From: CAZAGO01 sp964485045
GTDB lineage: Archaea > Nanobdellota > Nanobdellia > Pacearchaeales > GW2011-AR1
Direction of reading: 5' to 3'
DNA length: 19,109 nucleotides
Assembly: GCA_964485045.1 (NCBI GenBank)
Contig: CAZAGO010000012.1
Coordinates: 1-19,109, forward strand
In this document: positions 12,572 through 19,109 of the stretch, in pieces
Numbering within the stretch: the stretch's first letter is position 1
How the letters are laid out: each line of letters opens with the position of its first letter
Position numbers and translations under genes: made by a program
The notes under the pieces: generated by a model
The model's input: only the letters and a program-made list of their open reading frames with translations
Database searches by the model: none
Told to the model about the DNA's origin: nothing

Positions 12572-13279
12572 TTATAATAATTTGAAGAGCATGGCTATTC
12601 CAACACATACAAGAAGAATTCCTGCTATTAGATGAAGTTTTCTTATATTCTTTTCTTTCCATCCGGATACTTCTTCAACTTTTTTAAAGCCAAAGAAAAC
12701 CATAAGTGTTATTGCTATCATTGGCAGTATAAAAATAAGATTATAATAAATAAGCCATGGAAGAGATTTTATAATTCCTAAAGGAACAAGCAAGCCAGAT
12801 GCAATGAAATATGGCCCCATTGTGCATGGAACTAAAAATATTGTTACTAAAAGTCCTATAACAAATGCTCCTCCTGGAGAAGTGATTTTATTTATAAGCA
12901 TTTTCACTTTTGGTCTCATTCTCATAGGCATCTCTGTTGCAATTCCTCCCGGTTGGTACACGAAATAATCTTTTATGTTTAGAGCACCTATTAAAAGTGC
13001 AACAATTCCAAGACCATTATATAAATACGGTGAATAATTTTTCAAAAGAAGAGAAAACTCTCCGAGAAGGTAGATTATAACGACTCCATAAAAAATATAT
13101 CCTATAAATATTGCAGAACTGAAGGCAAGTCCAGCATATAATACTTTTTTTCTATTTTCTGGATTTTGAATAAGAATCGCTATTAAAGCCATAGTTAGCA
13201 CAGCAATTTCACAAGGATTTACTGCATCAGCTAATGCGAGGGTAGTTATTTTTCCAAAAGTTAATAAATCTGTAACCAT
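12572..13279 (-). CDS. CcdA/DsbD-type transmembrane thiol transporter
   Basis: This multi-pass membrane protein would carry reducing equivalents across the membrane. About six helices are visible. The two redox cysteines sit where the family has them: DAVNPCEIAVL (Cys23) in the first helix and FLVPCTMGPYFIASG (Cys152) in the fourth, each beside a proline. The length of 235 aa matches stand-alone CcdA proteins without the DsbD end domains. It starts 1 nt after the stop of the thioredoxin-like gene, so the two are co-transcribed and the thioredoxin-like protein is the probable partner on the outer face. A 133-bp gap follows with no gene beyond the promoter of the next gene; it includes a 12-bp palindrome GGAAAGCTTTCC at 12509-12520. 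Confidence 0.85.
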   Translation of the reverse strand: MVTDLLTFGKITTLALADAVNPCEIAVLTMALIAILIQNPENRKKVLYAGLAFSSAIFIGYIFYGVVIIYLLGEFSLLLKNYSPYLYNGLGIVALLIGALNIKDYFVYQPGGIATEMPMRMRPKVKMLINKITSPGGAFVIGLLVTIFLVPCTMGPYFIASGLLVPLGIIKSLPWLIYYNLIFILPMIAITLMVFFGFKKVEEVSGWKEKNIRKLHLIAGILLVCVGIAMLFKLL

Positions 13280-13280
13280 T

Positions 13281-13646
13281 TTAACAGTTAGTAAGTGCCT
13301 TTAGTGTTTCTATTGATTGAACACCGCTATATTTTTCTTCATTTATTATCCAGGTAGGCGTTGCCTCTATATTTTTTTCAAAACAATTTTGTCTATTTTC
13401 TAATAAGAAACAATCTATTTTATTTAGGTGTTTTGCTTCTTTTCCGAATAATTCTTCTTGTCTTATACAGGCAAGACATCCCGTTTGAATGTATAATTCG
13501 GAATGTTCCCCTATGCACTTTGCCAAATCTTCTGAAATTTCAGAAGAGGAATTATCTTTAAATAAAATATATGCTGCTAAAGAAAAAACGAGTATAATAA
13601 TTCCAAACGTTATAAGATTGCTTTTACTTATCCCTCTTTCTTTCAT
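13281..13646 (-). CDS. Membrane-anchored thioredoxin-like protein (VKOR-associated type)
   Basis: It has one N-terminal membrane anchor (residues 11-29, NLITFGIIILVFSLAAYILF) and then a small thioredoxin-like domain outside. The redox centre is CLAC at 57-60 after LYIQTG, and the cis-proline loop is TPTW (96-99), followed by INEEKYSGVQSIETLKALTNC. Additional cysteines at 44, 79, 88 and the C-terminus resemble the thioredoxin part that accompanies VKOR in oxidative folding systems. With CcdA 1 nt downstream, the pair probably moves electrons to or from extracytoplasmic disulfides. Direction (reducing or oxidising) cannot be read. A TATA box centred 25 nt upstream of the ATG predicts a leaderless mRNA. 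Confidence 0.8.
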   Translation of the reverse strand: MKERGISKSNLITFGIIILVFSLAAYILFKDNSSSEISEDLAKCIGEHSELYIQTGCLACIRQEELFGKEAKHLNKIDCFLLENRQNCFEKNIEATPTWIINEEKYSGVQSIETLKALTNC

Positions 13647-13666
13647 TATAAGAAAAAATTTCTTTT

Positions 13667-13676
13667 ATTTTTAAAT
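13667..13676 (-). promoter_or_regulatory. TATA box of the thioredoxin-like/ccdA pair
   Basis: ATTTAAAAAT on the minus strand, centred 25 nt before the ATG at 13646. Confidence 0.5.
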
Positions 13677-13684
13677 GTTTTTGA

Positions 13685-13945
13685 TTAATAATCTTCAGAA
13701 ATATCTTGTTCTTCTTCTTTCTTTTCAAGTTCTTTCATATCTTCTTCAGATATGGAATTAATCATTTCTTTGAATTTTTTAAAATCTGCAGATTGTATTC
13801 TTACTCCTGCTTTAGTAAATCCAGTGTATCTATCACTTGTTACAAATTCTCTCACGGTTAATCCTTTTCTCCCCCCAAAATCGTCAATTCTTACGACTAT
13901 TTCAGTGGTATCATTTTTCTTTATCTTTCCTATGTCTTTTTCCAT
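13685..13945 (-). CDS. PC4/p15-like single-stranded DNA-binding transcription cofactor
   Basis: The body TTEIVVRIDDFGGRKGLTVREF, then TGFTKAGVRIQSADFKKFKEMINSI, follows the PC4 fold: strands with a basic KGLTVREF segment, a turn, KAGVRI, then the long helix. In eukaryotes PC4 binds melted DNA and helps transcription; small archaeal and bacterial relatives also bind single-stranded DNA. The acidic tail (EEDMKELEKKEEEQDISEDY) may limit non-specific binding or contact partners. Length 86 aa. It stands alone between cyclophilin and the thioredoxin-like gene, with its own TATA box centred 26 nt before the ATG. The family call is good; the role in this organism is inferred. Confidence 0.7.
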   Translation of the reverse strand: MEKDIGKIKKNDTTEIVVRIDDFGGRKGLTVREFVTSDRYTGFTKAGVRIQSADFKKFKEMINSISEEDMKELEKKEEEQDISEDY

Positions 13946-13964
13946 TGTTTATAGAATATGAGTG

Positions 13965-13976
13965 TGTTTTTAAAGT
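13965..13976 (-). promoter_or_regulatory. TATA box of the PC4-like gene
   Basis: ACTTTAAAAACA on the minus strand, centred about 26 nt before the ATG at 13945. Confidence 0.5.
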
Positions 13977-13989
13977 TTTAGATAAAAAT

Positions 13990-14556
13990 TTAGATTACTT
14001 TTGCTTCAATTATTATGATATCCTTTAGTGGTTTATCATTCATATTTGTTGCAACTTTGGCAATTTTATCCACTACATCCATTCCTTTCACTACTTCTCC
14101 AAATGCCGGATGTTTTGAATCAAGAAAATTATTATCTACAAGATTTATAAAAAATTGGCTTCCTCCTGTGTTTGGGCCAGAATTAGCCATTGAAATTGTT
14201 CCACGATTATTTTTATTTCCACCTTTATGTGTAAATTCATCTTTTATAACATAGCCTGGTCCACCCATTCCAGTTCCTTCTGGGTCTCCTCCTTGAATCA
14301 TGAACCCTGGAATGATTCTATGGAATATTACTCCATCGTAAAATTCTTCTTCAACTAATTTTTTAAAATTTCCTGCAGTTATTGGCATATCCTCGTATAG
14401 GGCAATAGTAATTTCTCCATAACTTGTTTTTAAGACTATTTCTTCCATTTGATTATTAATTATTTTTCCTGTTGTTTGTTTATTCCAAATCCCTAAGCCT
14501 AAAATCAAAACGAGGATTATAAAGCTTACGATAATTGCTAATTTTCTTTTTTCCAT
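13990..14556 (-). CDS. Membrane-anchored cyclophilin-type peptidyl-prolyl isomerase
   Basis: It speeds cis-trans isomerisation of prolyl bonds. A single N-terminal anchor (residues 5-24, KLAIIVSFIILVLILGLGIW) would place the domain outside the cytoplasm. The cyclophilin domain starts near residue 38 and contains FHRIIPGFMIQGGD (catalytic Arg80), GTISMANSGPNTGGSQFFI and FLDSKHPAFGEVVKG. The Trp that binds cyclosporin in human CypA is Phe here, as in many prokaryotic forms. Length 188 aa. It follows tmk by 21 bp, but a TATA box at 14577-14585 overlapping the end of tmk suggests its own leaderless mRNA. With the thioredoxin-like/CcdA pair nearby, the region serves folding of extracytoplasmic proteins. 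Confidence 0.93.
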   Translation of the reverse strand: MEKRKLAIIVSFIILVLILGLGIWNKQTTGKIINNQMEEIVLKTSYGEITIALYEDMPITAGNFKKLVEEEFYDGVIFHRIIPGFMIQGGDPEGTGMGGPGYVIKDEFTHKGGNKNNRGTISMANSGPNTGGSQFFINLVDNNFLDSKHPAFGEVVKGMDVVDKIAKVATNMNDKPLKDIIIIEAKVI

Positions 14557-14576
14557 TCCTTAATAAAAAAATTTAA

Positions 14577-14585
14577 TTTATAAAT
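14577..14585 (-). promoter_or_regulatory. TATA box of the cyclophilin gene
   Basis: ATTTATAAA on the minus strand, centred 25 nt before the ATG at 14556 and overlapping the last codons of tmk. Confidence 0.5.
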
Positions 14586-15189
14586 TTAATCTTCTATCGA
14601 CAACTTTTTTTATTCTTTCTTGCATCTTTTCAATTCCATTTACATAAGGGATTATTTCAGAAATGCTTTCATACTTTTTTGCAACCCAGAGGTACCCTTT
14701 TCTTACTCTGTTGTGATAATAGATTCCTTTCTTTGCAAATTTATCCGGAACAGTTTCTTTTTCTAAACCTTTTTTTGGAAGAATATCAAGAAGAATGATT
14801 AAATCTGGAAGAATTCCTCTTGTTGCTTTTTTATTTAGTTCTTCAATTAAATTTAAATTAACTCCTCCTCCAAATCCTTGATATGCGAAAGTTGATGGCC
14901 AACCTCTTGTTTTTATTATGCTCTTTCCTTTTTCTAGAGAAGGGGCTATTATCTTGTTGTAATTTTCTTTTCTTGCTTTCTCAAAAAGAAGCAATTCTGT
15001 TTGAGAATCCATTTGTTCACTTTTCAATCTTTTTCCAATTTCTTCTGCAAGAGGAGTTCCTCCCGGTTCTTTTGTAATTATGCAAGGGAAAAATCCTTTG
15101 TGTTCAATATAATCTCTTAAAAGAGGTGCTTGAGTATCTTTTCCACATCCTTCTCCCCCCTCAAGAATTATATACACCCCTTTTCGCAT
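14578..15189 (-). CDS. tmk: Thymidylate kinase
   Basis: It phosphorylates dTMP to dTDP with ATP. The Walker A loop is EGGEGCGKDTQ (residues 10-20), where Asp follows the Lys instead of the usual Ser/Thr. EPGGT (41-45) is the substrate-side motif. The segment that normally reads DR-x-x-x-S reads TRGWPSTFAYQG (94-105), so the Asp of the DR pair is Thr. LPDLIILLDILPKKGLEK is the strand before the lid. Length 203 aa, normal for the bacterial/archaeal type. It starts 1 nt after the thyX stop, a functional pair (dUMP to dTMP to dTDP). The two changed motif residues mean activity should not be assumed, though the fold is clear. Confidence 0.88.
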   Translation of the reverse strand: MRKGVYIILEGGEGCGKDTQAPLLRDYIEHKGFFPCIITKEPGGTPLAEEIGKRLKSEQMDSQTELLLFEKARKENYNKIIAPSLEKGKSIIKTRGWPSTFAYQGFGGGVNLNLIEELNKKATRGILPDLIILLDILPKKGLEKETVPDKFAKKGIYYHNRVRKGYLWVAKKYESISEIIPYVNGIEKMQERIKKVVDRRLNL

Positions 15190-15190
15190 T

Positions 15191-16438
15191 TTAATAATAT
15201 CTTTCAGTCTTTATTTTATCAAAATTGTCTTTTCCACAGAGATATACTGTGGTAAGAGGAGATTCTTTTTGAATTAAATTGTGNNNNNNNNNNNNNNNNN
15301 NNNNNNNNNNNNNNNNNNNNNNNNNNNNNNNNNNNNNNNNNNNNNNNNNNNNNNNNNNNNNNNNNNNNNNNNNNNNNNNNNNNTATTCTCTAAGTTTTGG
15401 GTCATGTACTTTTTGATAGATATCTGCTTTTTTTAGAATTTCTATTTTTTCTTCTCTATTTAATTCTTTAATTGTTTCTAAACAGTCTTGATATCTGAGA
15501 TTGCTTGATGAGAAAATAATTCCAGCAGGAATTGATTCGTCTCTTTTAAGTTTTGTAAATAATTTTATATTTTTAGAACGTAACTCTGGAGAGTCTCTTG
15601 TTTTTTCTTTATTCTTTATTAATTCGCTAATATACTCTTTCAACTCTTTTCTTGTTTTTGAATAATAATCTGTGATTCCAGTATATTTTATTACTGAAGG
15701 GGCAACTCCATCCACCACTTCATTTATTTTTTCTCCTAAATTTCTTACTTCTTCAGATTCAGAGCTTCTTAATTCTGTTACAAGACTTTCTAAATTTCTT
15801 GCGCTTAAAGATAAACCTATTTGTGCTTGAGTTGCCATGGCTAGAGCGTATCTTGCATCTTCTTTTCCATATCCTTCAAGAGTATCTTTTTTCTTTGGAT
15901 TTGAAGCCATTTCTGGATTTTGTTTAATGTGCCAAGCGATTAAAGTATTGAGGTTGTTCTTATAAAATTTATTTTGTTTTTCAATTAGTTCTACAAACTC
16001 TTTTTCTAAAGGGGTACTAATTATTTCAGGGGGAATTACAAAATCTCCTTTAAGAGTTATGTACCTTTGTGATTTTTCGGTATATGACTGCAATCTTTTT
16101 CTTTCAAGCTCTTCTACTGCTCTTCTTGAAAGCCCCATTATATCTATATTAAAAAAAGCGTGTTCTGCAATGGATTTATGCCCCATAGTGAATATTACAT
16201 TTTTGTTTATCTTCCTTGCATCTTCAACTTCTTTTCTTGCAATGTTTCTTAGTTCAGGTATTGGGCGTTCATCTCTTGAAATTCTAGCATATGATGCAGA
16301 AAGGGTTTCAGGAGTCAATTTTGAAAGAGTATTTAATGCTCCAAAATCATTTCCATACTCTAGCCTCATTTTTGCCTCATCTAGTGCTTGAGCGTCAACA
16401 TTCATTCCTGCTAGAATTACTTGCAAAGGACTTTTCAT
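15191..16438 (-). CDS. thyX: Flavin-dependent thymidylate synthase ThyX, long form, interrupted by an assembly gap
   Basis: ThyX makes dTMP from dUMP with FAD, NADPH and methylene-tetrahydrofolate. Core motifs are MGHKSIAEHAFFNIDIMGLSRRAVEELE followed by the ThyX signature in the form RKRLQSYTEKSQRY (113-126). A later segment, EDARYALAMATQAQIGLSLSARNLE, fits the C-terminal substrate and flavin site. Typical ThyX is 220-250 aa; here the core is followed by more than 150 further residues, as in the long ThyX forms known from chlamydiae and some reduced genomes, where a second ThyX-like half is present. The 100 Ns at 15284-15383 fall in this extension, so length and frame there are not real information; the end (KESPLTTVYLCGKDNFDKIKTERYY) may be in a different frame from the core. 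A TATA box lies 25 nt upstream. Confidence 0.85.
   Translation of the reverse strand: MKSPLQVILAGMNVDAQALDEAKMRLEYGNDFGALNTLSKLTPETLSASYARISRDERPIPELRNIARKEVEDARKINKNVIFTMGHKSIAEHAFFNIDIMGLSRRAVEELERKRLQSYTEKSQRYITLKGDFVIPPEIISTPLEKEFVELIEKQNKFYKNNLNTLIAWHIKQNPEMASNPKKKDTLEGYGKEDARYALAMATQAQIGLSLSARNLESLVTELRSSESEEVRNLGEKINEVVDGVAPSVIKYTGITDYYSKTRKELKEYISELIKNKEKTRDSPELRSKNIKLFTKLKRDESIPAGIIFSSSNLRYQDCLETIKELNREEKIEILKKADIYQKVHDPKLREXXXXXXXXXXXXXXXXXXXXXXXXXXXXXXXXXXHNLIQKESPLTTVYLCGKDNFDKIKTERYY
15284..15383. other. Assembly gap of exactly 100 N
   Basis: One hundred consecutive Ns is the usual placeholder for a gap of unknown size. It lies in the 3' part of thyX; sequence and spacing across it are unknown. 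Confidence 0.98.
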
Positions 16439-16458
16439 TTCAAAAAGTTATTTAGAAT

Positions 16459-16468
16459 ATATTTAAAG
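16459..16468 (-). promoter_or_regulatory. TATA box of the thyX-tmk pair
   Basis: CTTTAAATAT on the minus strand, centred 25 nt before the thyX ATG at 16438. Another A/T box (TTTATATAAATC) lies about 12 bp further upstream. Confidence 0.45.
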
Positions 16469-16492
16469 ATTTATATAAAAATAAGATTATTT

Positions 16493-16801
16493 TTAATCCT
16501 TCATTTCTATCTTAATATTAACGTTTTTTGGAATCTGCATTTTCATGATGTGGTGAAGAATTTTTTCGTTTGCTGGTAAATCTATAAGCCTTTTGTGAAC
16601 CCTCATTTCAAATCTATCAAATGTTGCTGTTCCGTCTCCACAAGGCGATTTTCTTGTAGTTATTTTCATTCTTTTTGTAGGAAGAGGTATTGGTCCGCTT
16701 ATTACAATCCCTGATTTTTTTGCAACGTCTTTTATGCTATTACAAATGAGATTGAGCATTTCTATGTCAGTACTGTTTAATTTTATTCTAACTTTTGGCA
16801 T
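16493..16801 (-). CDS. rps10: 30S ribosomal protein uS10
   Basis: This is a small-subunit head protein. The archaeal form is clear: MPKVRIKLNSTDIEMLNLICNSI, the conserved SGPIPLPTKRMKITTRKSPCGDGTATFDRFEMRVHKRLIDL, then IPKNVNIKIEM. At 102 aa the length is normal. In most archaea rps10 follows the gene for elongation factor 1A; here it stands between a P-type ATPase and thyX, so the usual neighbourhood is lost. No strong TATA box is seen at the 25-nt position, but AT-rich boxes lie 20-35 nt upstream, and read-through from the ATPase gene (50 bp away) is possible. Confidence 0.96.
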   Translation of the reverse strand: MPKVRIKLNSTDIEMLNLICNSIKDVAKKSGIVISGPIPLPTKRMKITTRKSPCGDGTATFDRFEMRVHKRLIDLPANEKILHHIMKMQIPKNVNIKIEMKD

Positions 16802-16850
16802 TTCAATTTTTTAATAAATTTAATTGATATTGATTTATATTAGAAGTGGT

Positions 16851-19109
16851 TTAAAAAGGTTTCTGGATAAGTTTTTCTTCACTCCAGAATTTCTTTTTTC
16901 CATTTATTTTCTTTAGTATGTCAAATATAGCTATAAATAAAAATAAAAGGAAGATTGCAACAACCCAATCAATAAGAGTTATAGGTGCTGTTTCAAAGAC
17001 TTTTCTTAATGGAGTGTAGATTATAAGAAGCGTTGCAATTATGGAGATTGTTGAGGCGATGAAAAGGGGTTTATTTACAAATGGAGAGCGATTTAGAACT
17101 CCTTTTCTGAATGATCTGAATACAAATGCACCTGCAATTTCAAGAGTAATAAGAGCAACAAGAGCAGCTGTTCTTGCATATTCTACACTTTCACCTATGA
17201 TATTAAAAGAAATATAAAAAATTGAAAGAGTAAAAAATGCTATAATTGTTCCTGCCAAAATGATTAGAGCAAACATATTTCTATTTAAAATATCTGAAGA
17301 TTCTCTTGGTTTTTCTTCCATTATATCTTTTGAAGAAGGATTAAAACCAAGTGTTATTGCAGGTAGATTATCTGTTACAAGATTCATAAATAAAATATGA
17401 AGAGCAAGTAAAATAGGGACGGGCCAACCTAACCAAGGTGCAAAAAGAACAGCAATAAATAAAATCATTAATTCTGCAAAATTGCATGAAAGTTGATATC
17501 CTACAAACTTCCTTATATTCTTAAAAATTGTTCTTCCTTCTTTTATTGCATCTACAACTGTTGCAAAATTATCGTCTTTTAGTATTAAATCTGAAGCAGA
17601 CCTTGAAACATCTGTTCCTCCTTTTCCCATTGCTACTCCAATATGTGCTTCTTTTAGAGCAGGAGCATCATTTACTCCATCTCCAGTCATAGTAACAATT
17701 TCTTTATTTTCTTTCAAAGCCTTAACGATTCTTAATTTATGCTCTGGTTTTACTCTTGCATAAACTACTACGCTTCTTACAGCTTTTACTAATTCTGCAT
17801 CTGTAAGATTGTTTATTTCTTTTCCTTCTAATACTCCTCCTTTTTCAAGATTAATTTGATTTGCTATTGCAAGAGCAGTTTCTTTATTATCTCCTGTAAT
17901 CATACAAACTTTTATTCCTGTTTTTTTGCAAAGCTCAATAGCTTCTTTTACTTCTTCTCTTGGAGGGTCTTCCATTCCAACCATTCCAATAAATATTAAG
18001 TCTTCTTCAAACTCGTTTTCTTCAATTTTCTTTCCTTTTTTATATGCAAGCGCAATAACTCTAAGCGCTTTTGAAGTCATTTGATTGTTTATTTCAGCAA
18101 GACGTTTTTTGTCTCTTTCTAATAATGTAAAAATTCCGTCTTTTCTTTGAATATATTTGCATTTATCTATAAGAAATTCAAATGCTCCTTTTGTGTACAC
18201 TTTTTCCTCTTTTTTTTCTTGACATAAAACGCTCATCATTTTTCTTTCAGAACTAAATGGAATATCTTCTTTTCTTTCAAAATATAATTCTTCTTTGTAT
18301 ATTCCTGCTTTTGCACCCATTACTAAGAGTGCTCCCTCTGTTGGAATGCCCATAACATTGTATGTTTTATCTTCACCCGTTCTTGTTATTTGAGTATCAT
18401 TGCAAATAACTGCCGATTTTATTAGTAGACTTAAATTTTCATTTTGAAGAGGATCTATCTTTTTTTCATTAAATAGAAAATCTCCATTCCCCTCATAACC
18501 TACTCCTGTTATTGAATATTTCTTATAGTCCGTATAAATTTCTCTGACAGTCATTTCACCTTTTGTAATTGTGCCTGTTTTATCCGAACAAATTATTGTT
18601 GTTTCTCCAAGCGTTCCAATTATAGACATTCTATTAACAATGGCATTTTTCTTTGCCATTTTGTATGCACCTACTGAAAGAGAAGTTATTAGAACTACAG
18701 GGAAACCTTCAGGAAAAGCAGATACAGAAATTGCTACCACTAAAATTAAAATATTTATTATTACTTCTGAGGATAAACTTTTTGATTGAAGAAGCATAAT
18801 TATTCCAACCAAGATTGAAACAATTATTCCTATTGTAGCCATGTATTTTGTTATTTTGTTAACTTTTTTTTGAAGAAGAAGTTCTTTTTCGGCTCCAGAA
18901 ATCATACGCGCTATTTTTCCGAACTTTGTTTTCATTCCAGTGTTTATGACTTCTGCGATGCATCTTCCACCGACGATAAATGAACCTGTAAAAAGAGTAT
19001 TTTCGTCTTTGTAATTTGTTTTATCTTTTATAGCAAATTTTTTTATTTCAGTAGATTCTCCTGTAAGAATAGATTCGTTTATCAAAAGATTTTTTCCTTC
19101 TAAAATAAT
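16851..19109 (-). CDS. P-type Ca2+-transporting ATPase (P2 class), N-terminus beyond the window
   Basis: This ATP-driven pump probably removes Ca2+ from the cytoplasm. The frame is open to the window edge (reading LEGKNLLINESILTGES), so roughly the first 130 residues, including M1-M2, are missing; a TTG at 19085 is not the true start. Motifs are TGES (actuator), FPEGFP in M4, CSDKTGTIT (phosphorylated Asp), VYTKGAFEF in the nucleotide domain, MITGDN and TMTGDGVNDAPAL. In M5, CNFAELMILF keeps the Asn and Glu of SERCA; in M6, MNLVTDNLPAITLGFNP keeps Asn, Thr and Asp. These residues favour Ca2+ over heavy metals or Na+/K+. About 750 residues are visible. No other gene is needed for function. Confidence 0.92.
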   Translation of the reverse strand: MILEGKNLLINESILTGESTEIKKFAIKDKTNYKDENTLFTGSFIVGGRCIAEVINTGMKTKFGKIARMISGAEKELLLQKKVNKITKYMATIGIIVSILVGIIMLLQSKSLSSEVIINILILVVAISVSAFPEGFPVVLITSLSVGAYKMAKKNAIVNRMSIIGTLGETTIICSDKTGTITKGEMTVREIYTDYKKYSITGVGYEGNGDFLFNEKKIDPLQNENLSLLIKSAVICNDTQITRTGEDKTYNVMGIPTEGALLVMGAKAGIYKEELYFERKEDIPFSSERKMMSVLCQEKKEEKVYTKGAFEFLIDKCKYIQRKDGIFTLLERDKKRLAEINNQMTSKALRVIALAYKKGKKIEENEFEEDLIFIGMVGMEDPPREEVKEAIELCKKTGIKVCMITGDNKETALAIANQINLEKGGVLEGKEINNLTDAELVKAVRSVVVYARVKPEHKLRIVKALKENKEIVTMTGDGVNDAPALKEAHIGVAMGKGGTDVSRSASDLILKDDNFATVVDAIKEGRTIFKNIRKFVGYQLSCNFAELMILFIAVLFAPWLGWPVPILLALHILFMNLVTDNLPAITLGFNPSSKDIMEEKPRESSDILNRNMFALIILAGTIIAFFTLSIFYISFNIIGESVEYARTAALVALITLEIAGAFVFRSFRKGVLNRSPFVNKPLFIASTISIIATLLIIYTPLRKVFETAPITLIDWVVAIFLLFLFIAIFDILKKINGKKKFWSEEKLIQKPF

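Noticed and set aside
12435..12662. 75-aa ORF on the minus strand overlapping the end of ccdA
   Set aside because: It shares DNA with the clear CcdA C-terminus, has low-complexity composition and no start signal.
1..19109. CRISPR arrays, transposase genes, rRNA or complete tRNA genes
   Set aside because: No regularly spaced repeats, no transposase-like protein and no recognisable rRNA or tRNA sequence was seen on either strand.

Overview
The window is AT-rich (about one third G+C by eye) and reads as archaeal chromosome. It carries an archaeal-type uS10, a PC4-like protein, an Lrp-type regulator, a Dph2 domain, TATA boxes centred about 25 nt upstream of many start codons (leaderless mRNAs), and GGTGA-type Shine-Dalgarno sites elsewhere. 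The small tightly packed genes, the complete bacterial-type chaperone set and a truncated dph2 suggest a reduced-genome DPANN archaeon of the Woesearchaeota/Pacearchaeota kind. That placement is inference; no marker here proves it.

Layout. 1-2707 (+): the end of a UPF0316-type membrane protein, a Ca2+/cation antiporter, a two-TM RCK protein without a K+ selectivity filter, then three very small ORFs. One of these has no ordinary start codon, and one encodes a 24-residue acidic peptide behind a near-perfect Shine-Dalgarno site. 2736-3398: a winged-helix regulator (-) divergent from a hypothetical gene (+). 3399-3687: no protein gene, but a candidate non-coding RNA (ncRNA) ending in a 28-bp palindrome. 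3688-4206: an Lrp/AsnC-type regulator (-), divergent from the chaperones. 4289-10460 (+): groES-groEL-hsp20-grpE-dnaK-dnaJ, a full bacterial Hsp60/Hsp70 set. It is preceded by a roughly 150-nt leader that folds into a 100-nt multi-stem hairpin. 10461-10688: a second G+C-rich intergenic element, recognisably similar to the one at 3497-3540. 10689-11407 (+): a dph2 piece holding only the first domain, then dUTPase. 11410-19109 (-): a P-loop/dCMP deaminase fusion, CcdA, a thioredoxin-like protein, a PC4-like protein, cyclophilin, thymidylate kinase, a long ThyX interrupted by a 100-N assembly gap, uS10, and a Ca2+-type P-ATPase running off the window.

How the genes fit together. dUTPase, dCMP deaminase, ThyX and thymidylate kinase together supply dUMP, then dTMP, then dTDP. 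The chaperone cluster supplies GroEL folding and the DnaK/DnaJ/GrpE cycle. The thioredoxin-like protein and CcdA form a membrane thiol-relay pair. The antiporter and the P-ATPase both handle calcium or related cations at the membrane.

Best leads. (1) Two diverged copies of an apparent ncRNA family in separate intergenic regions. (2) The structured groES leader, in a window where most other genes look leaderless. (3) The start-less small TM ORF and the acidic micro-ORF. (4) The truncated dph2. (5) The kinase-like/dCMP deaminase fusion, whose architecture resembles both fungal Dcd1 and the bacterial AvcD/dCTP-deaminase defence proteins.
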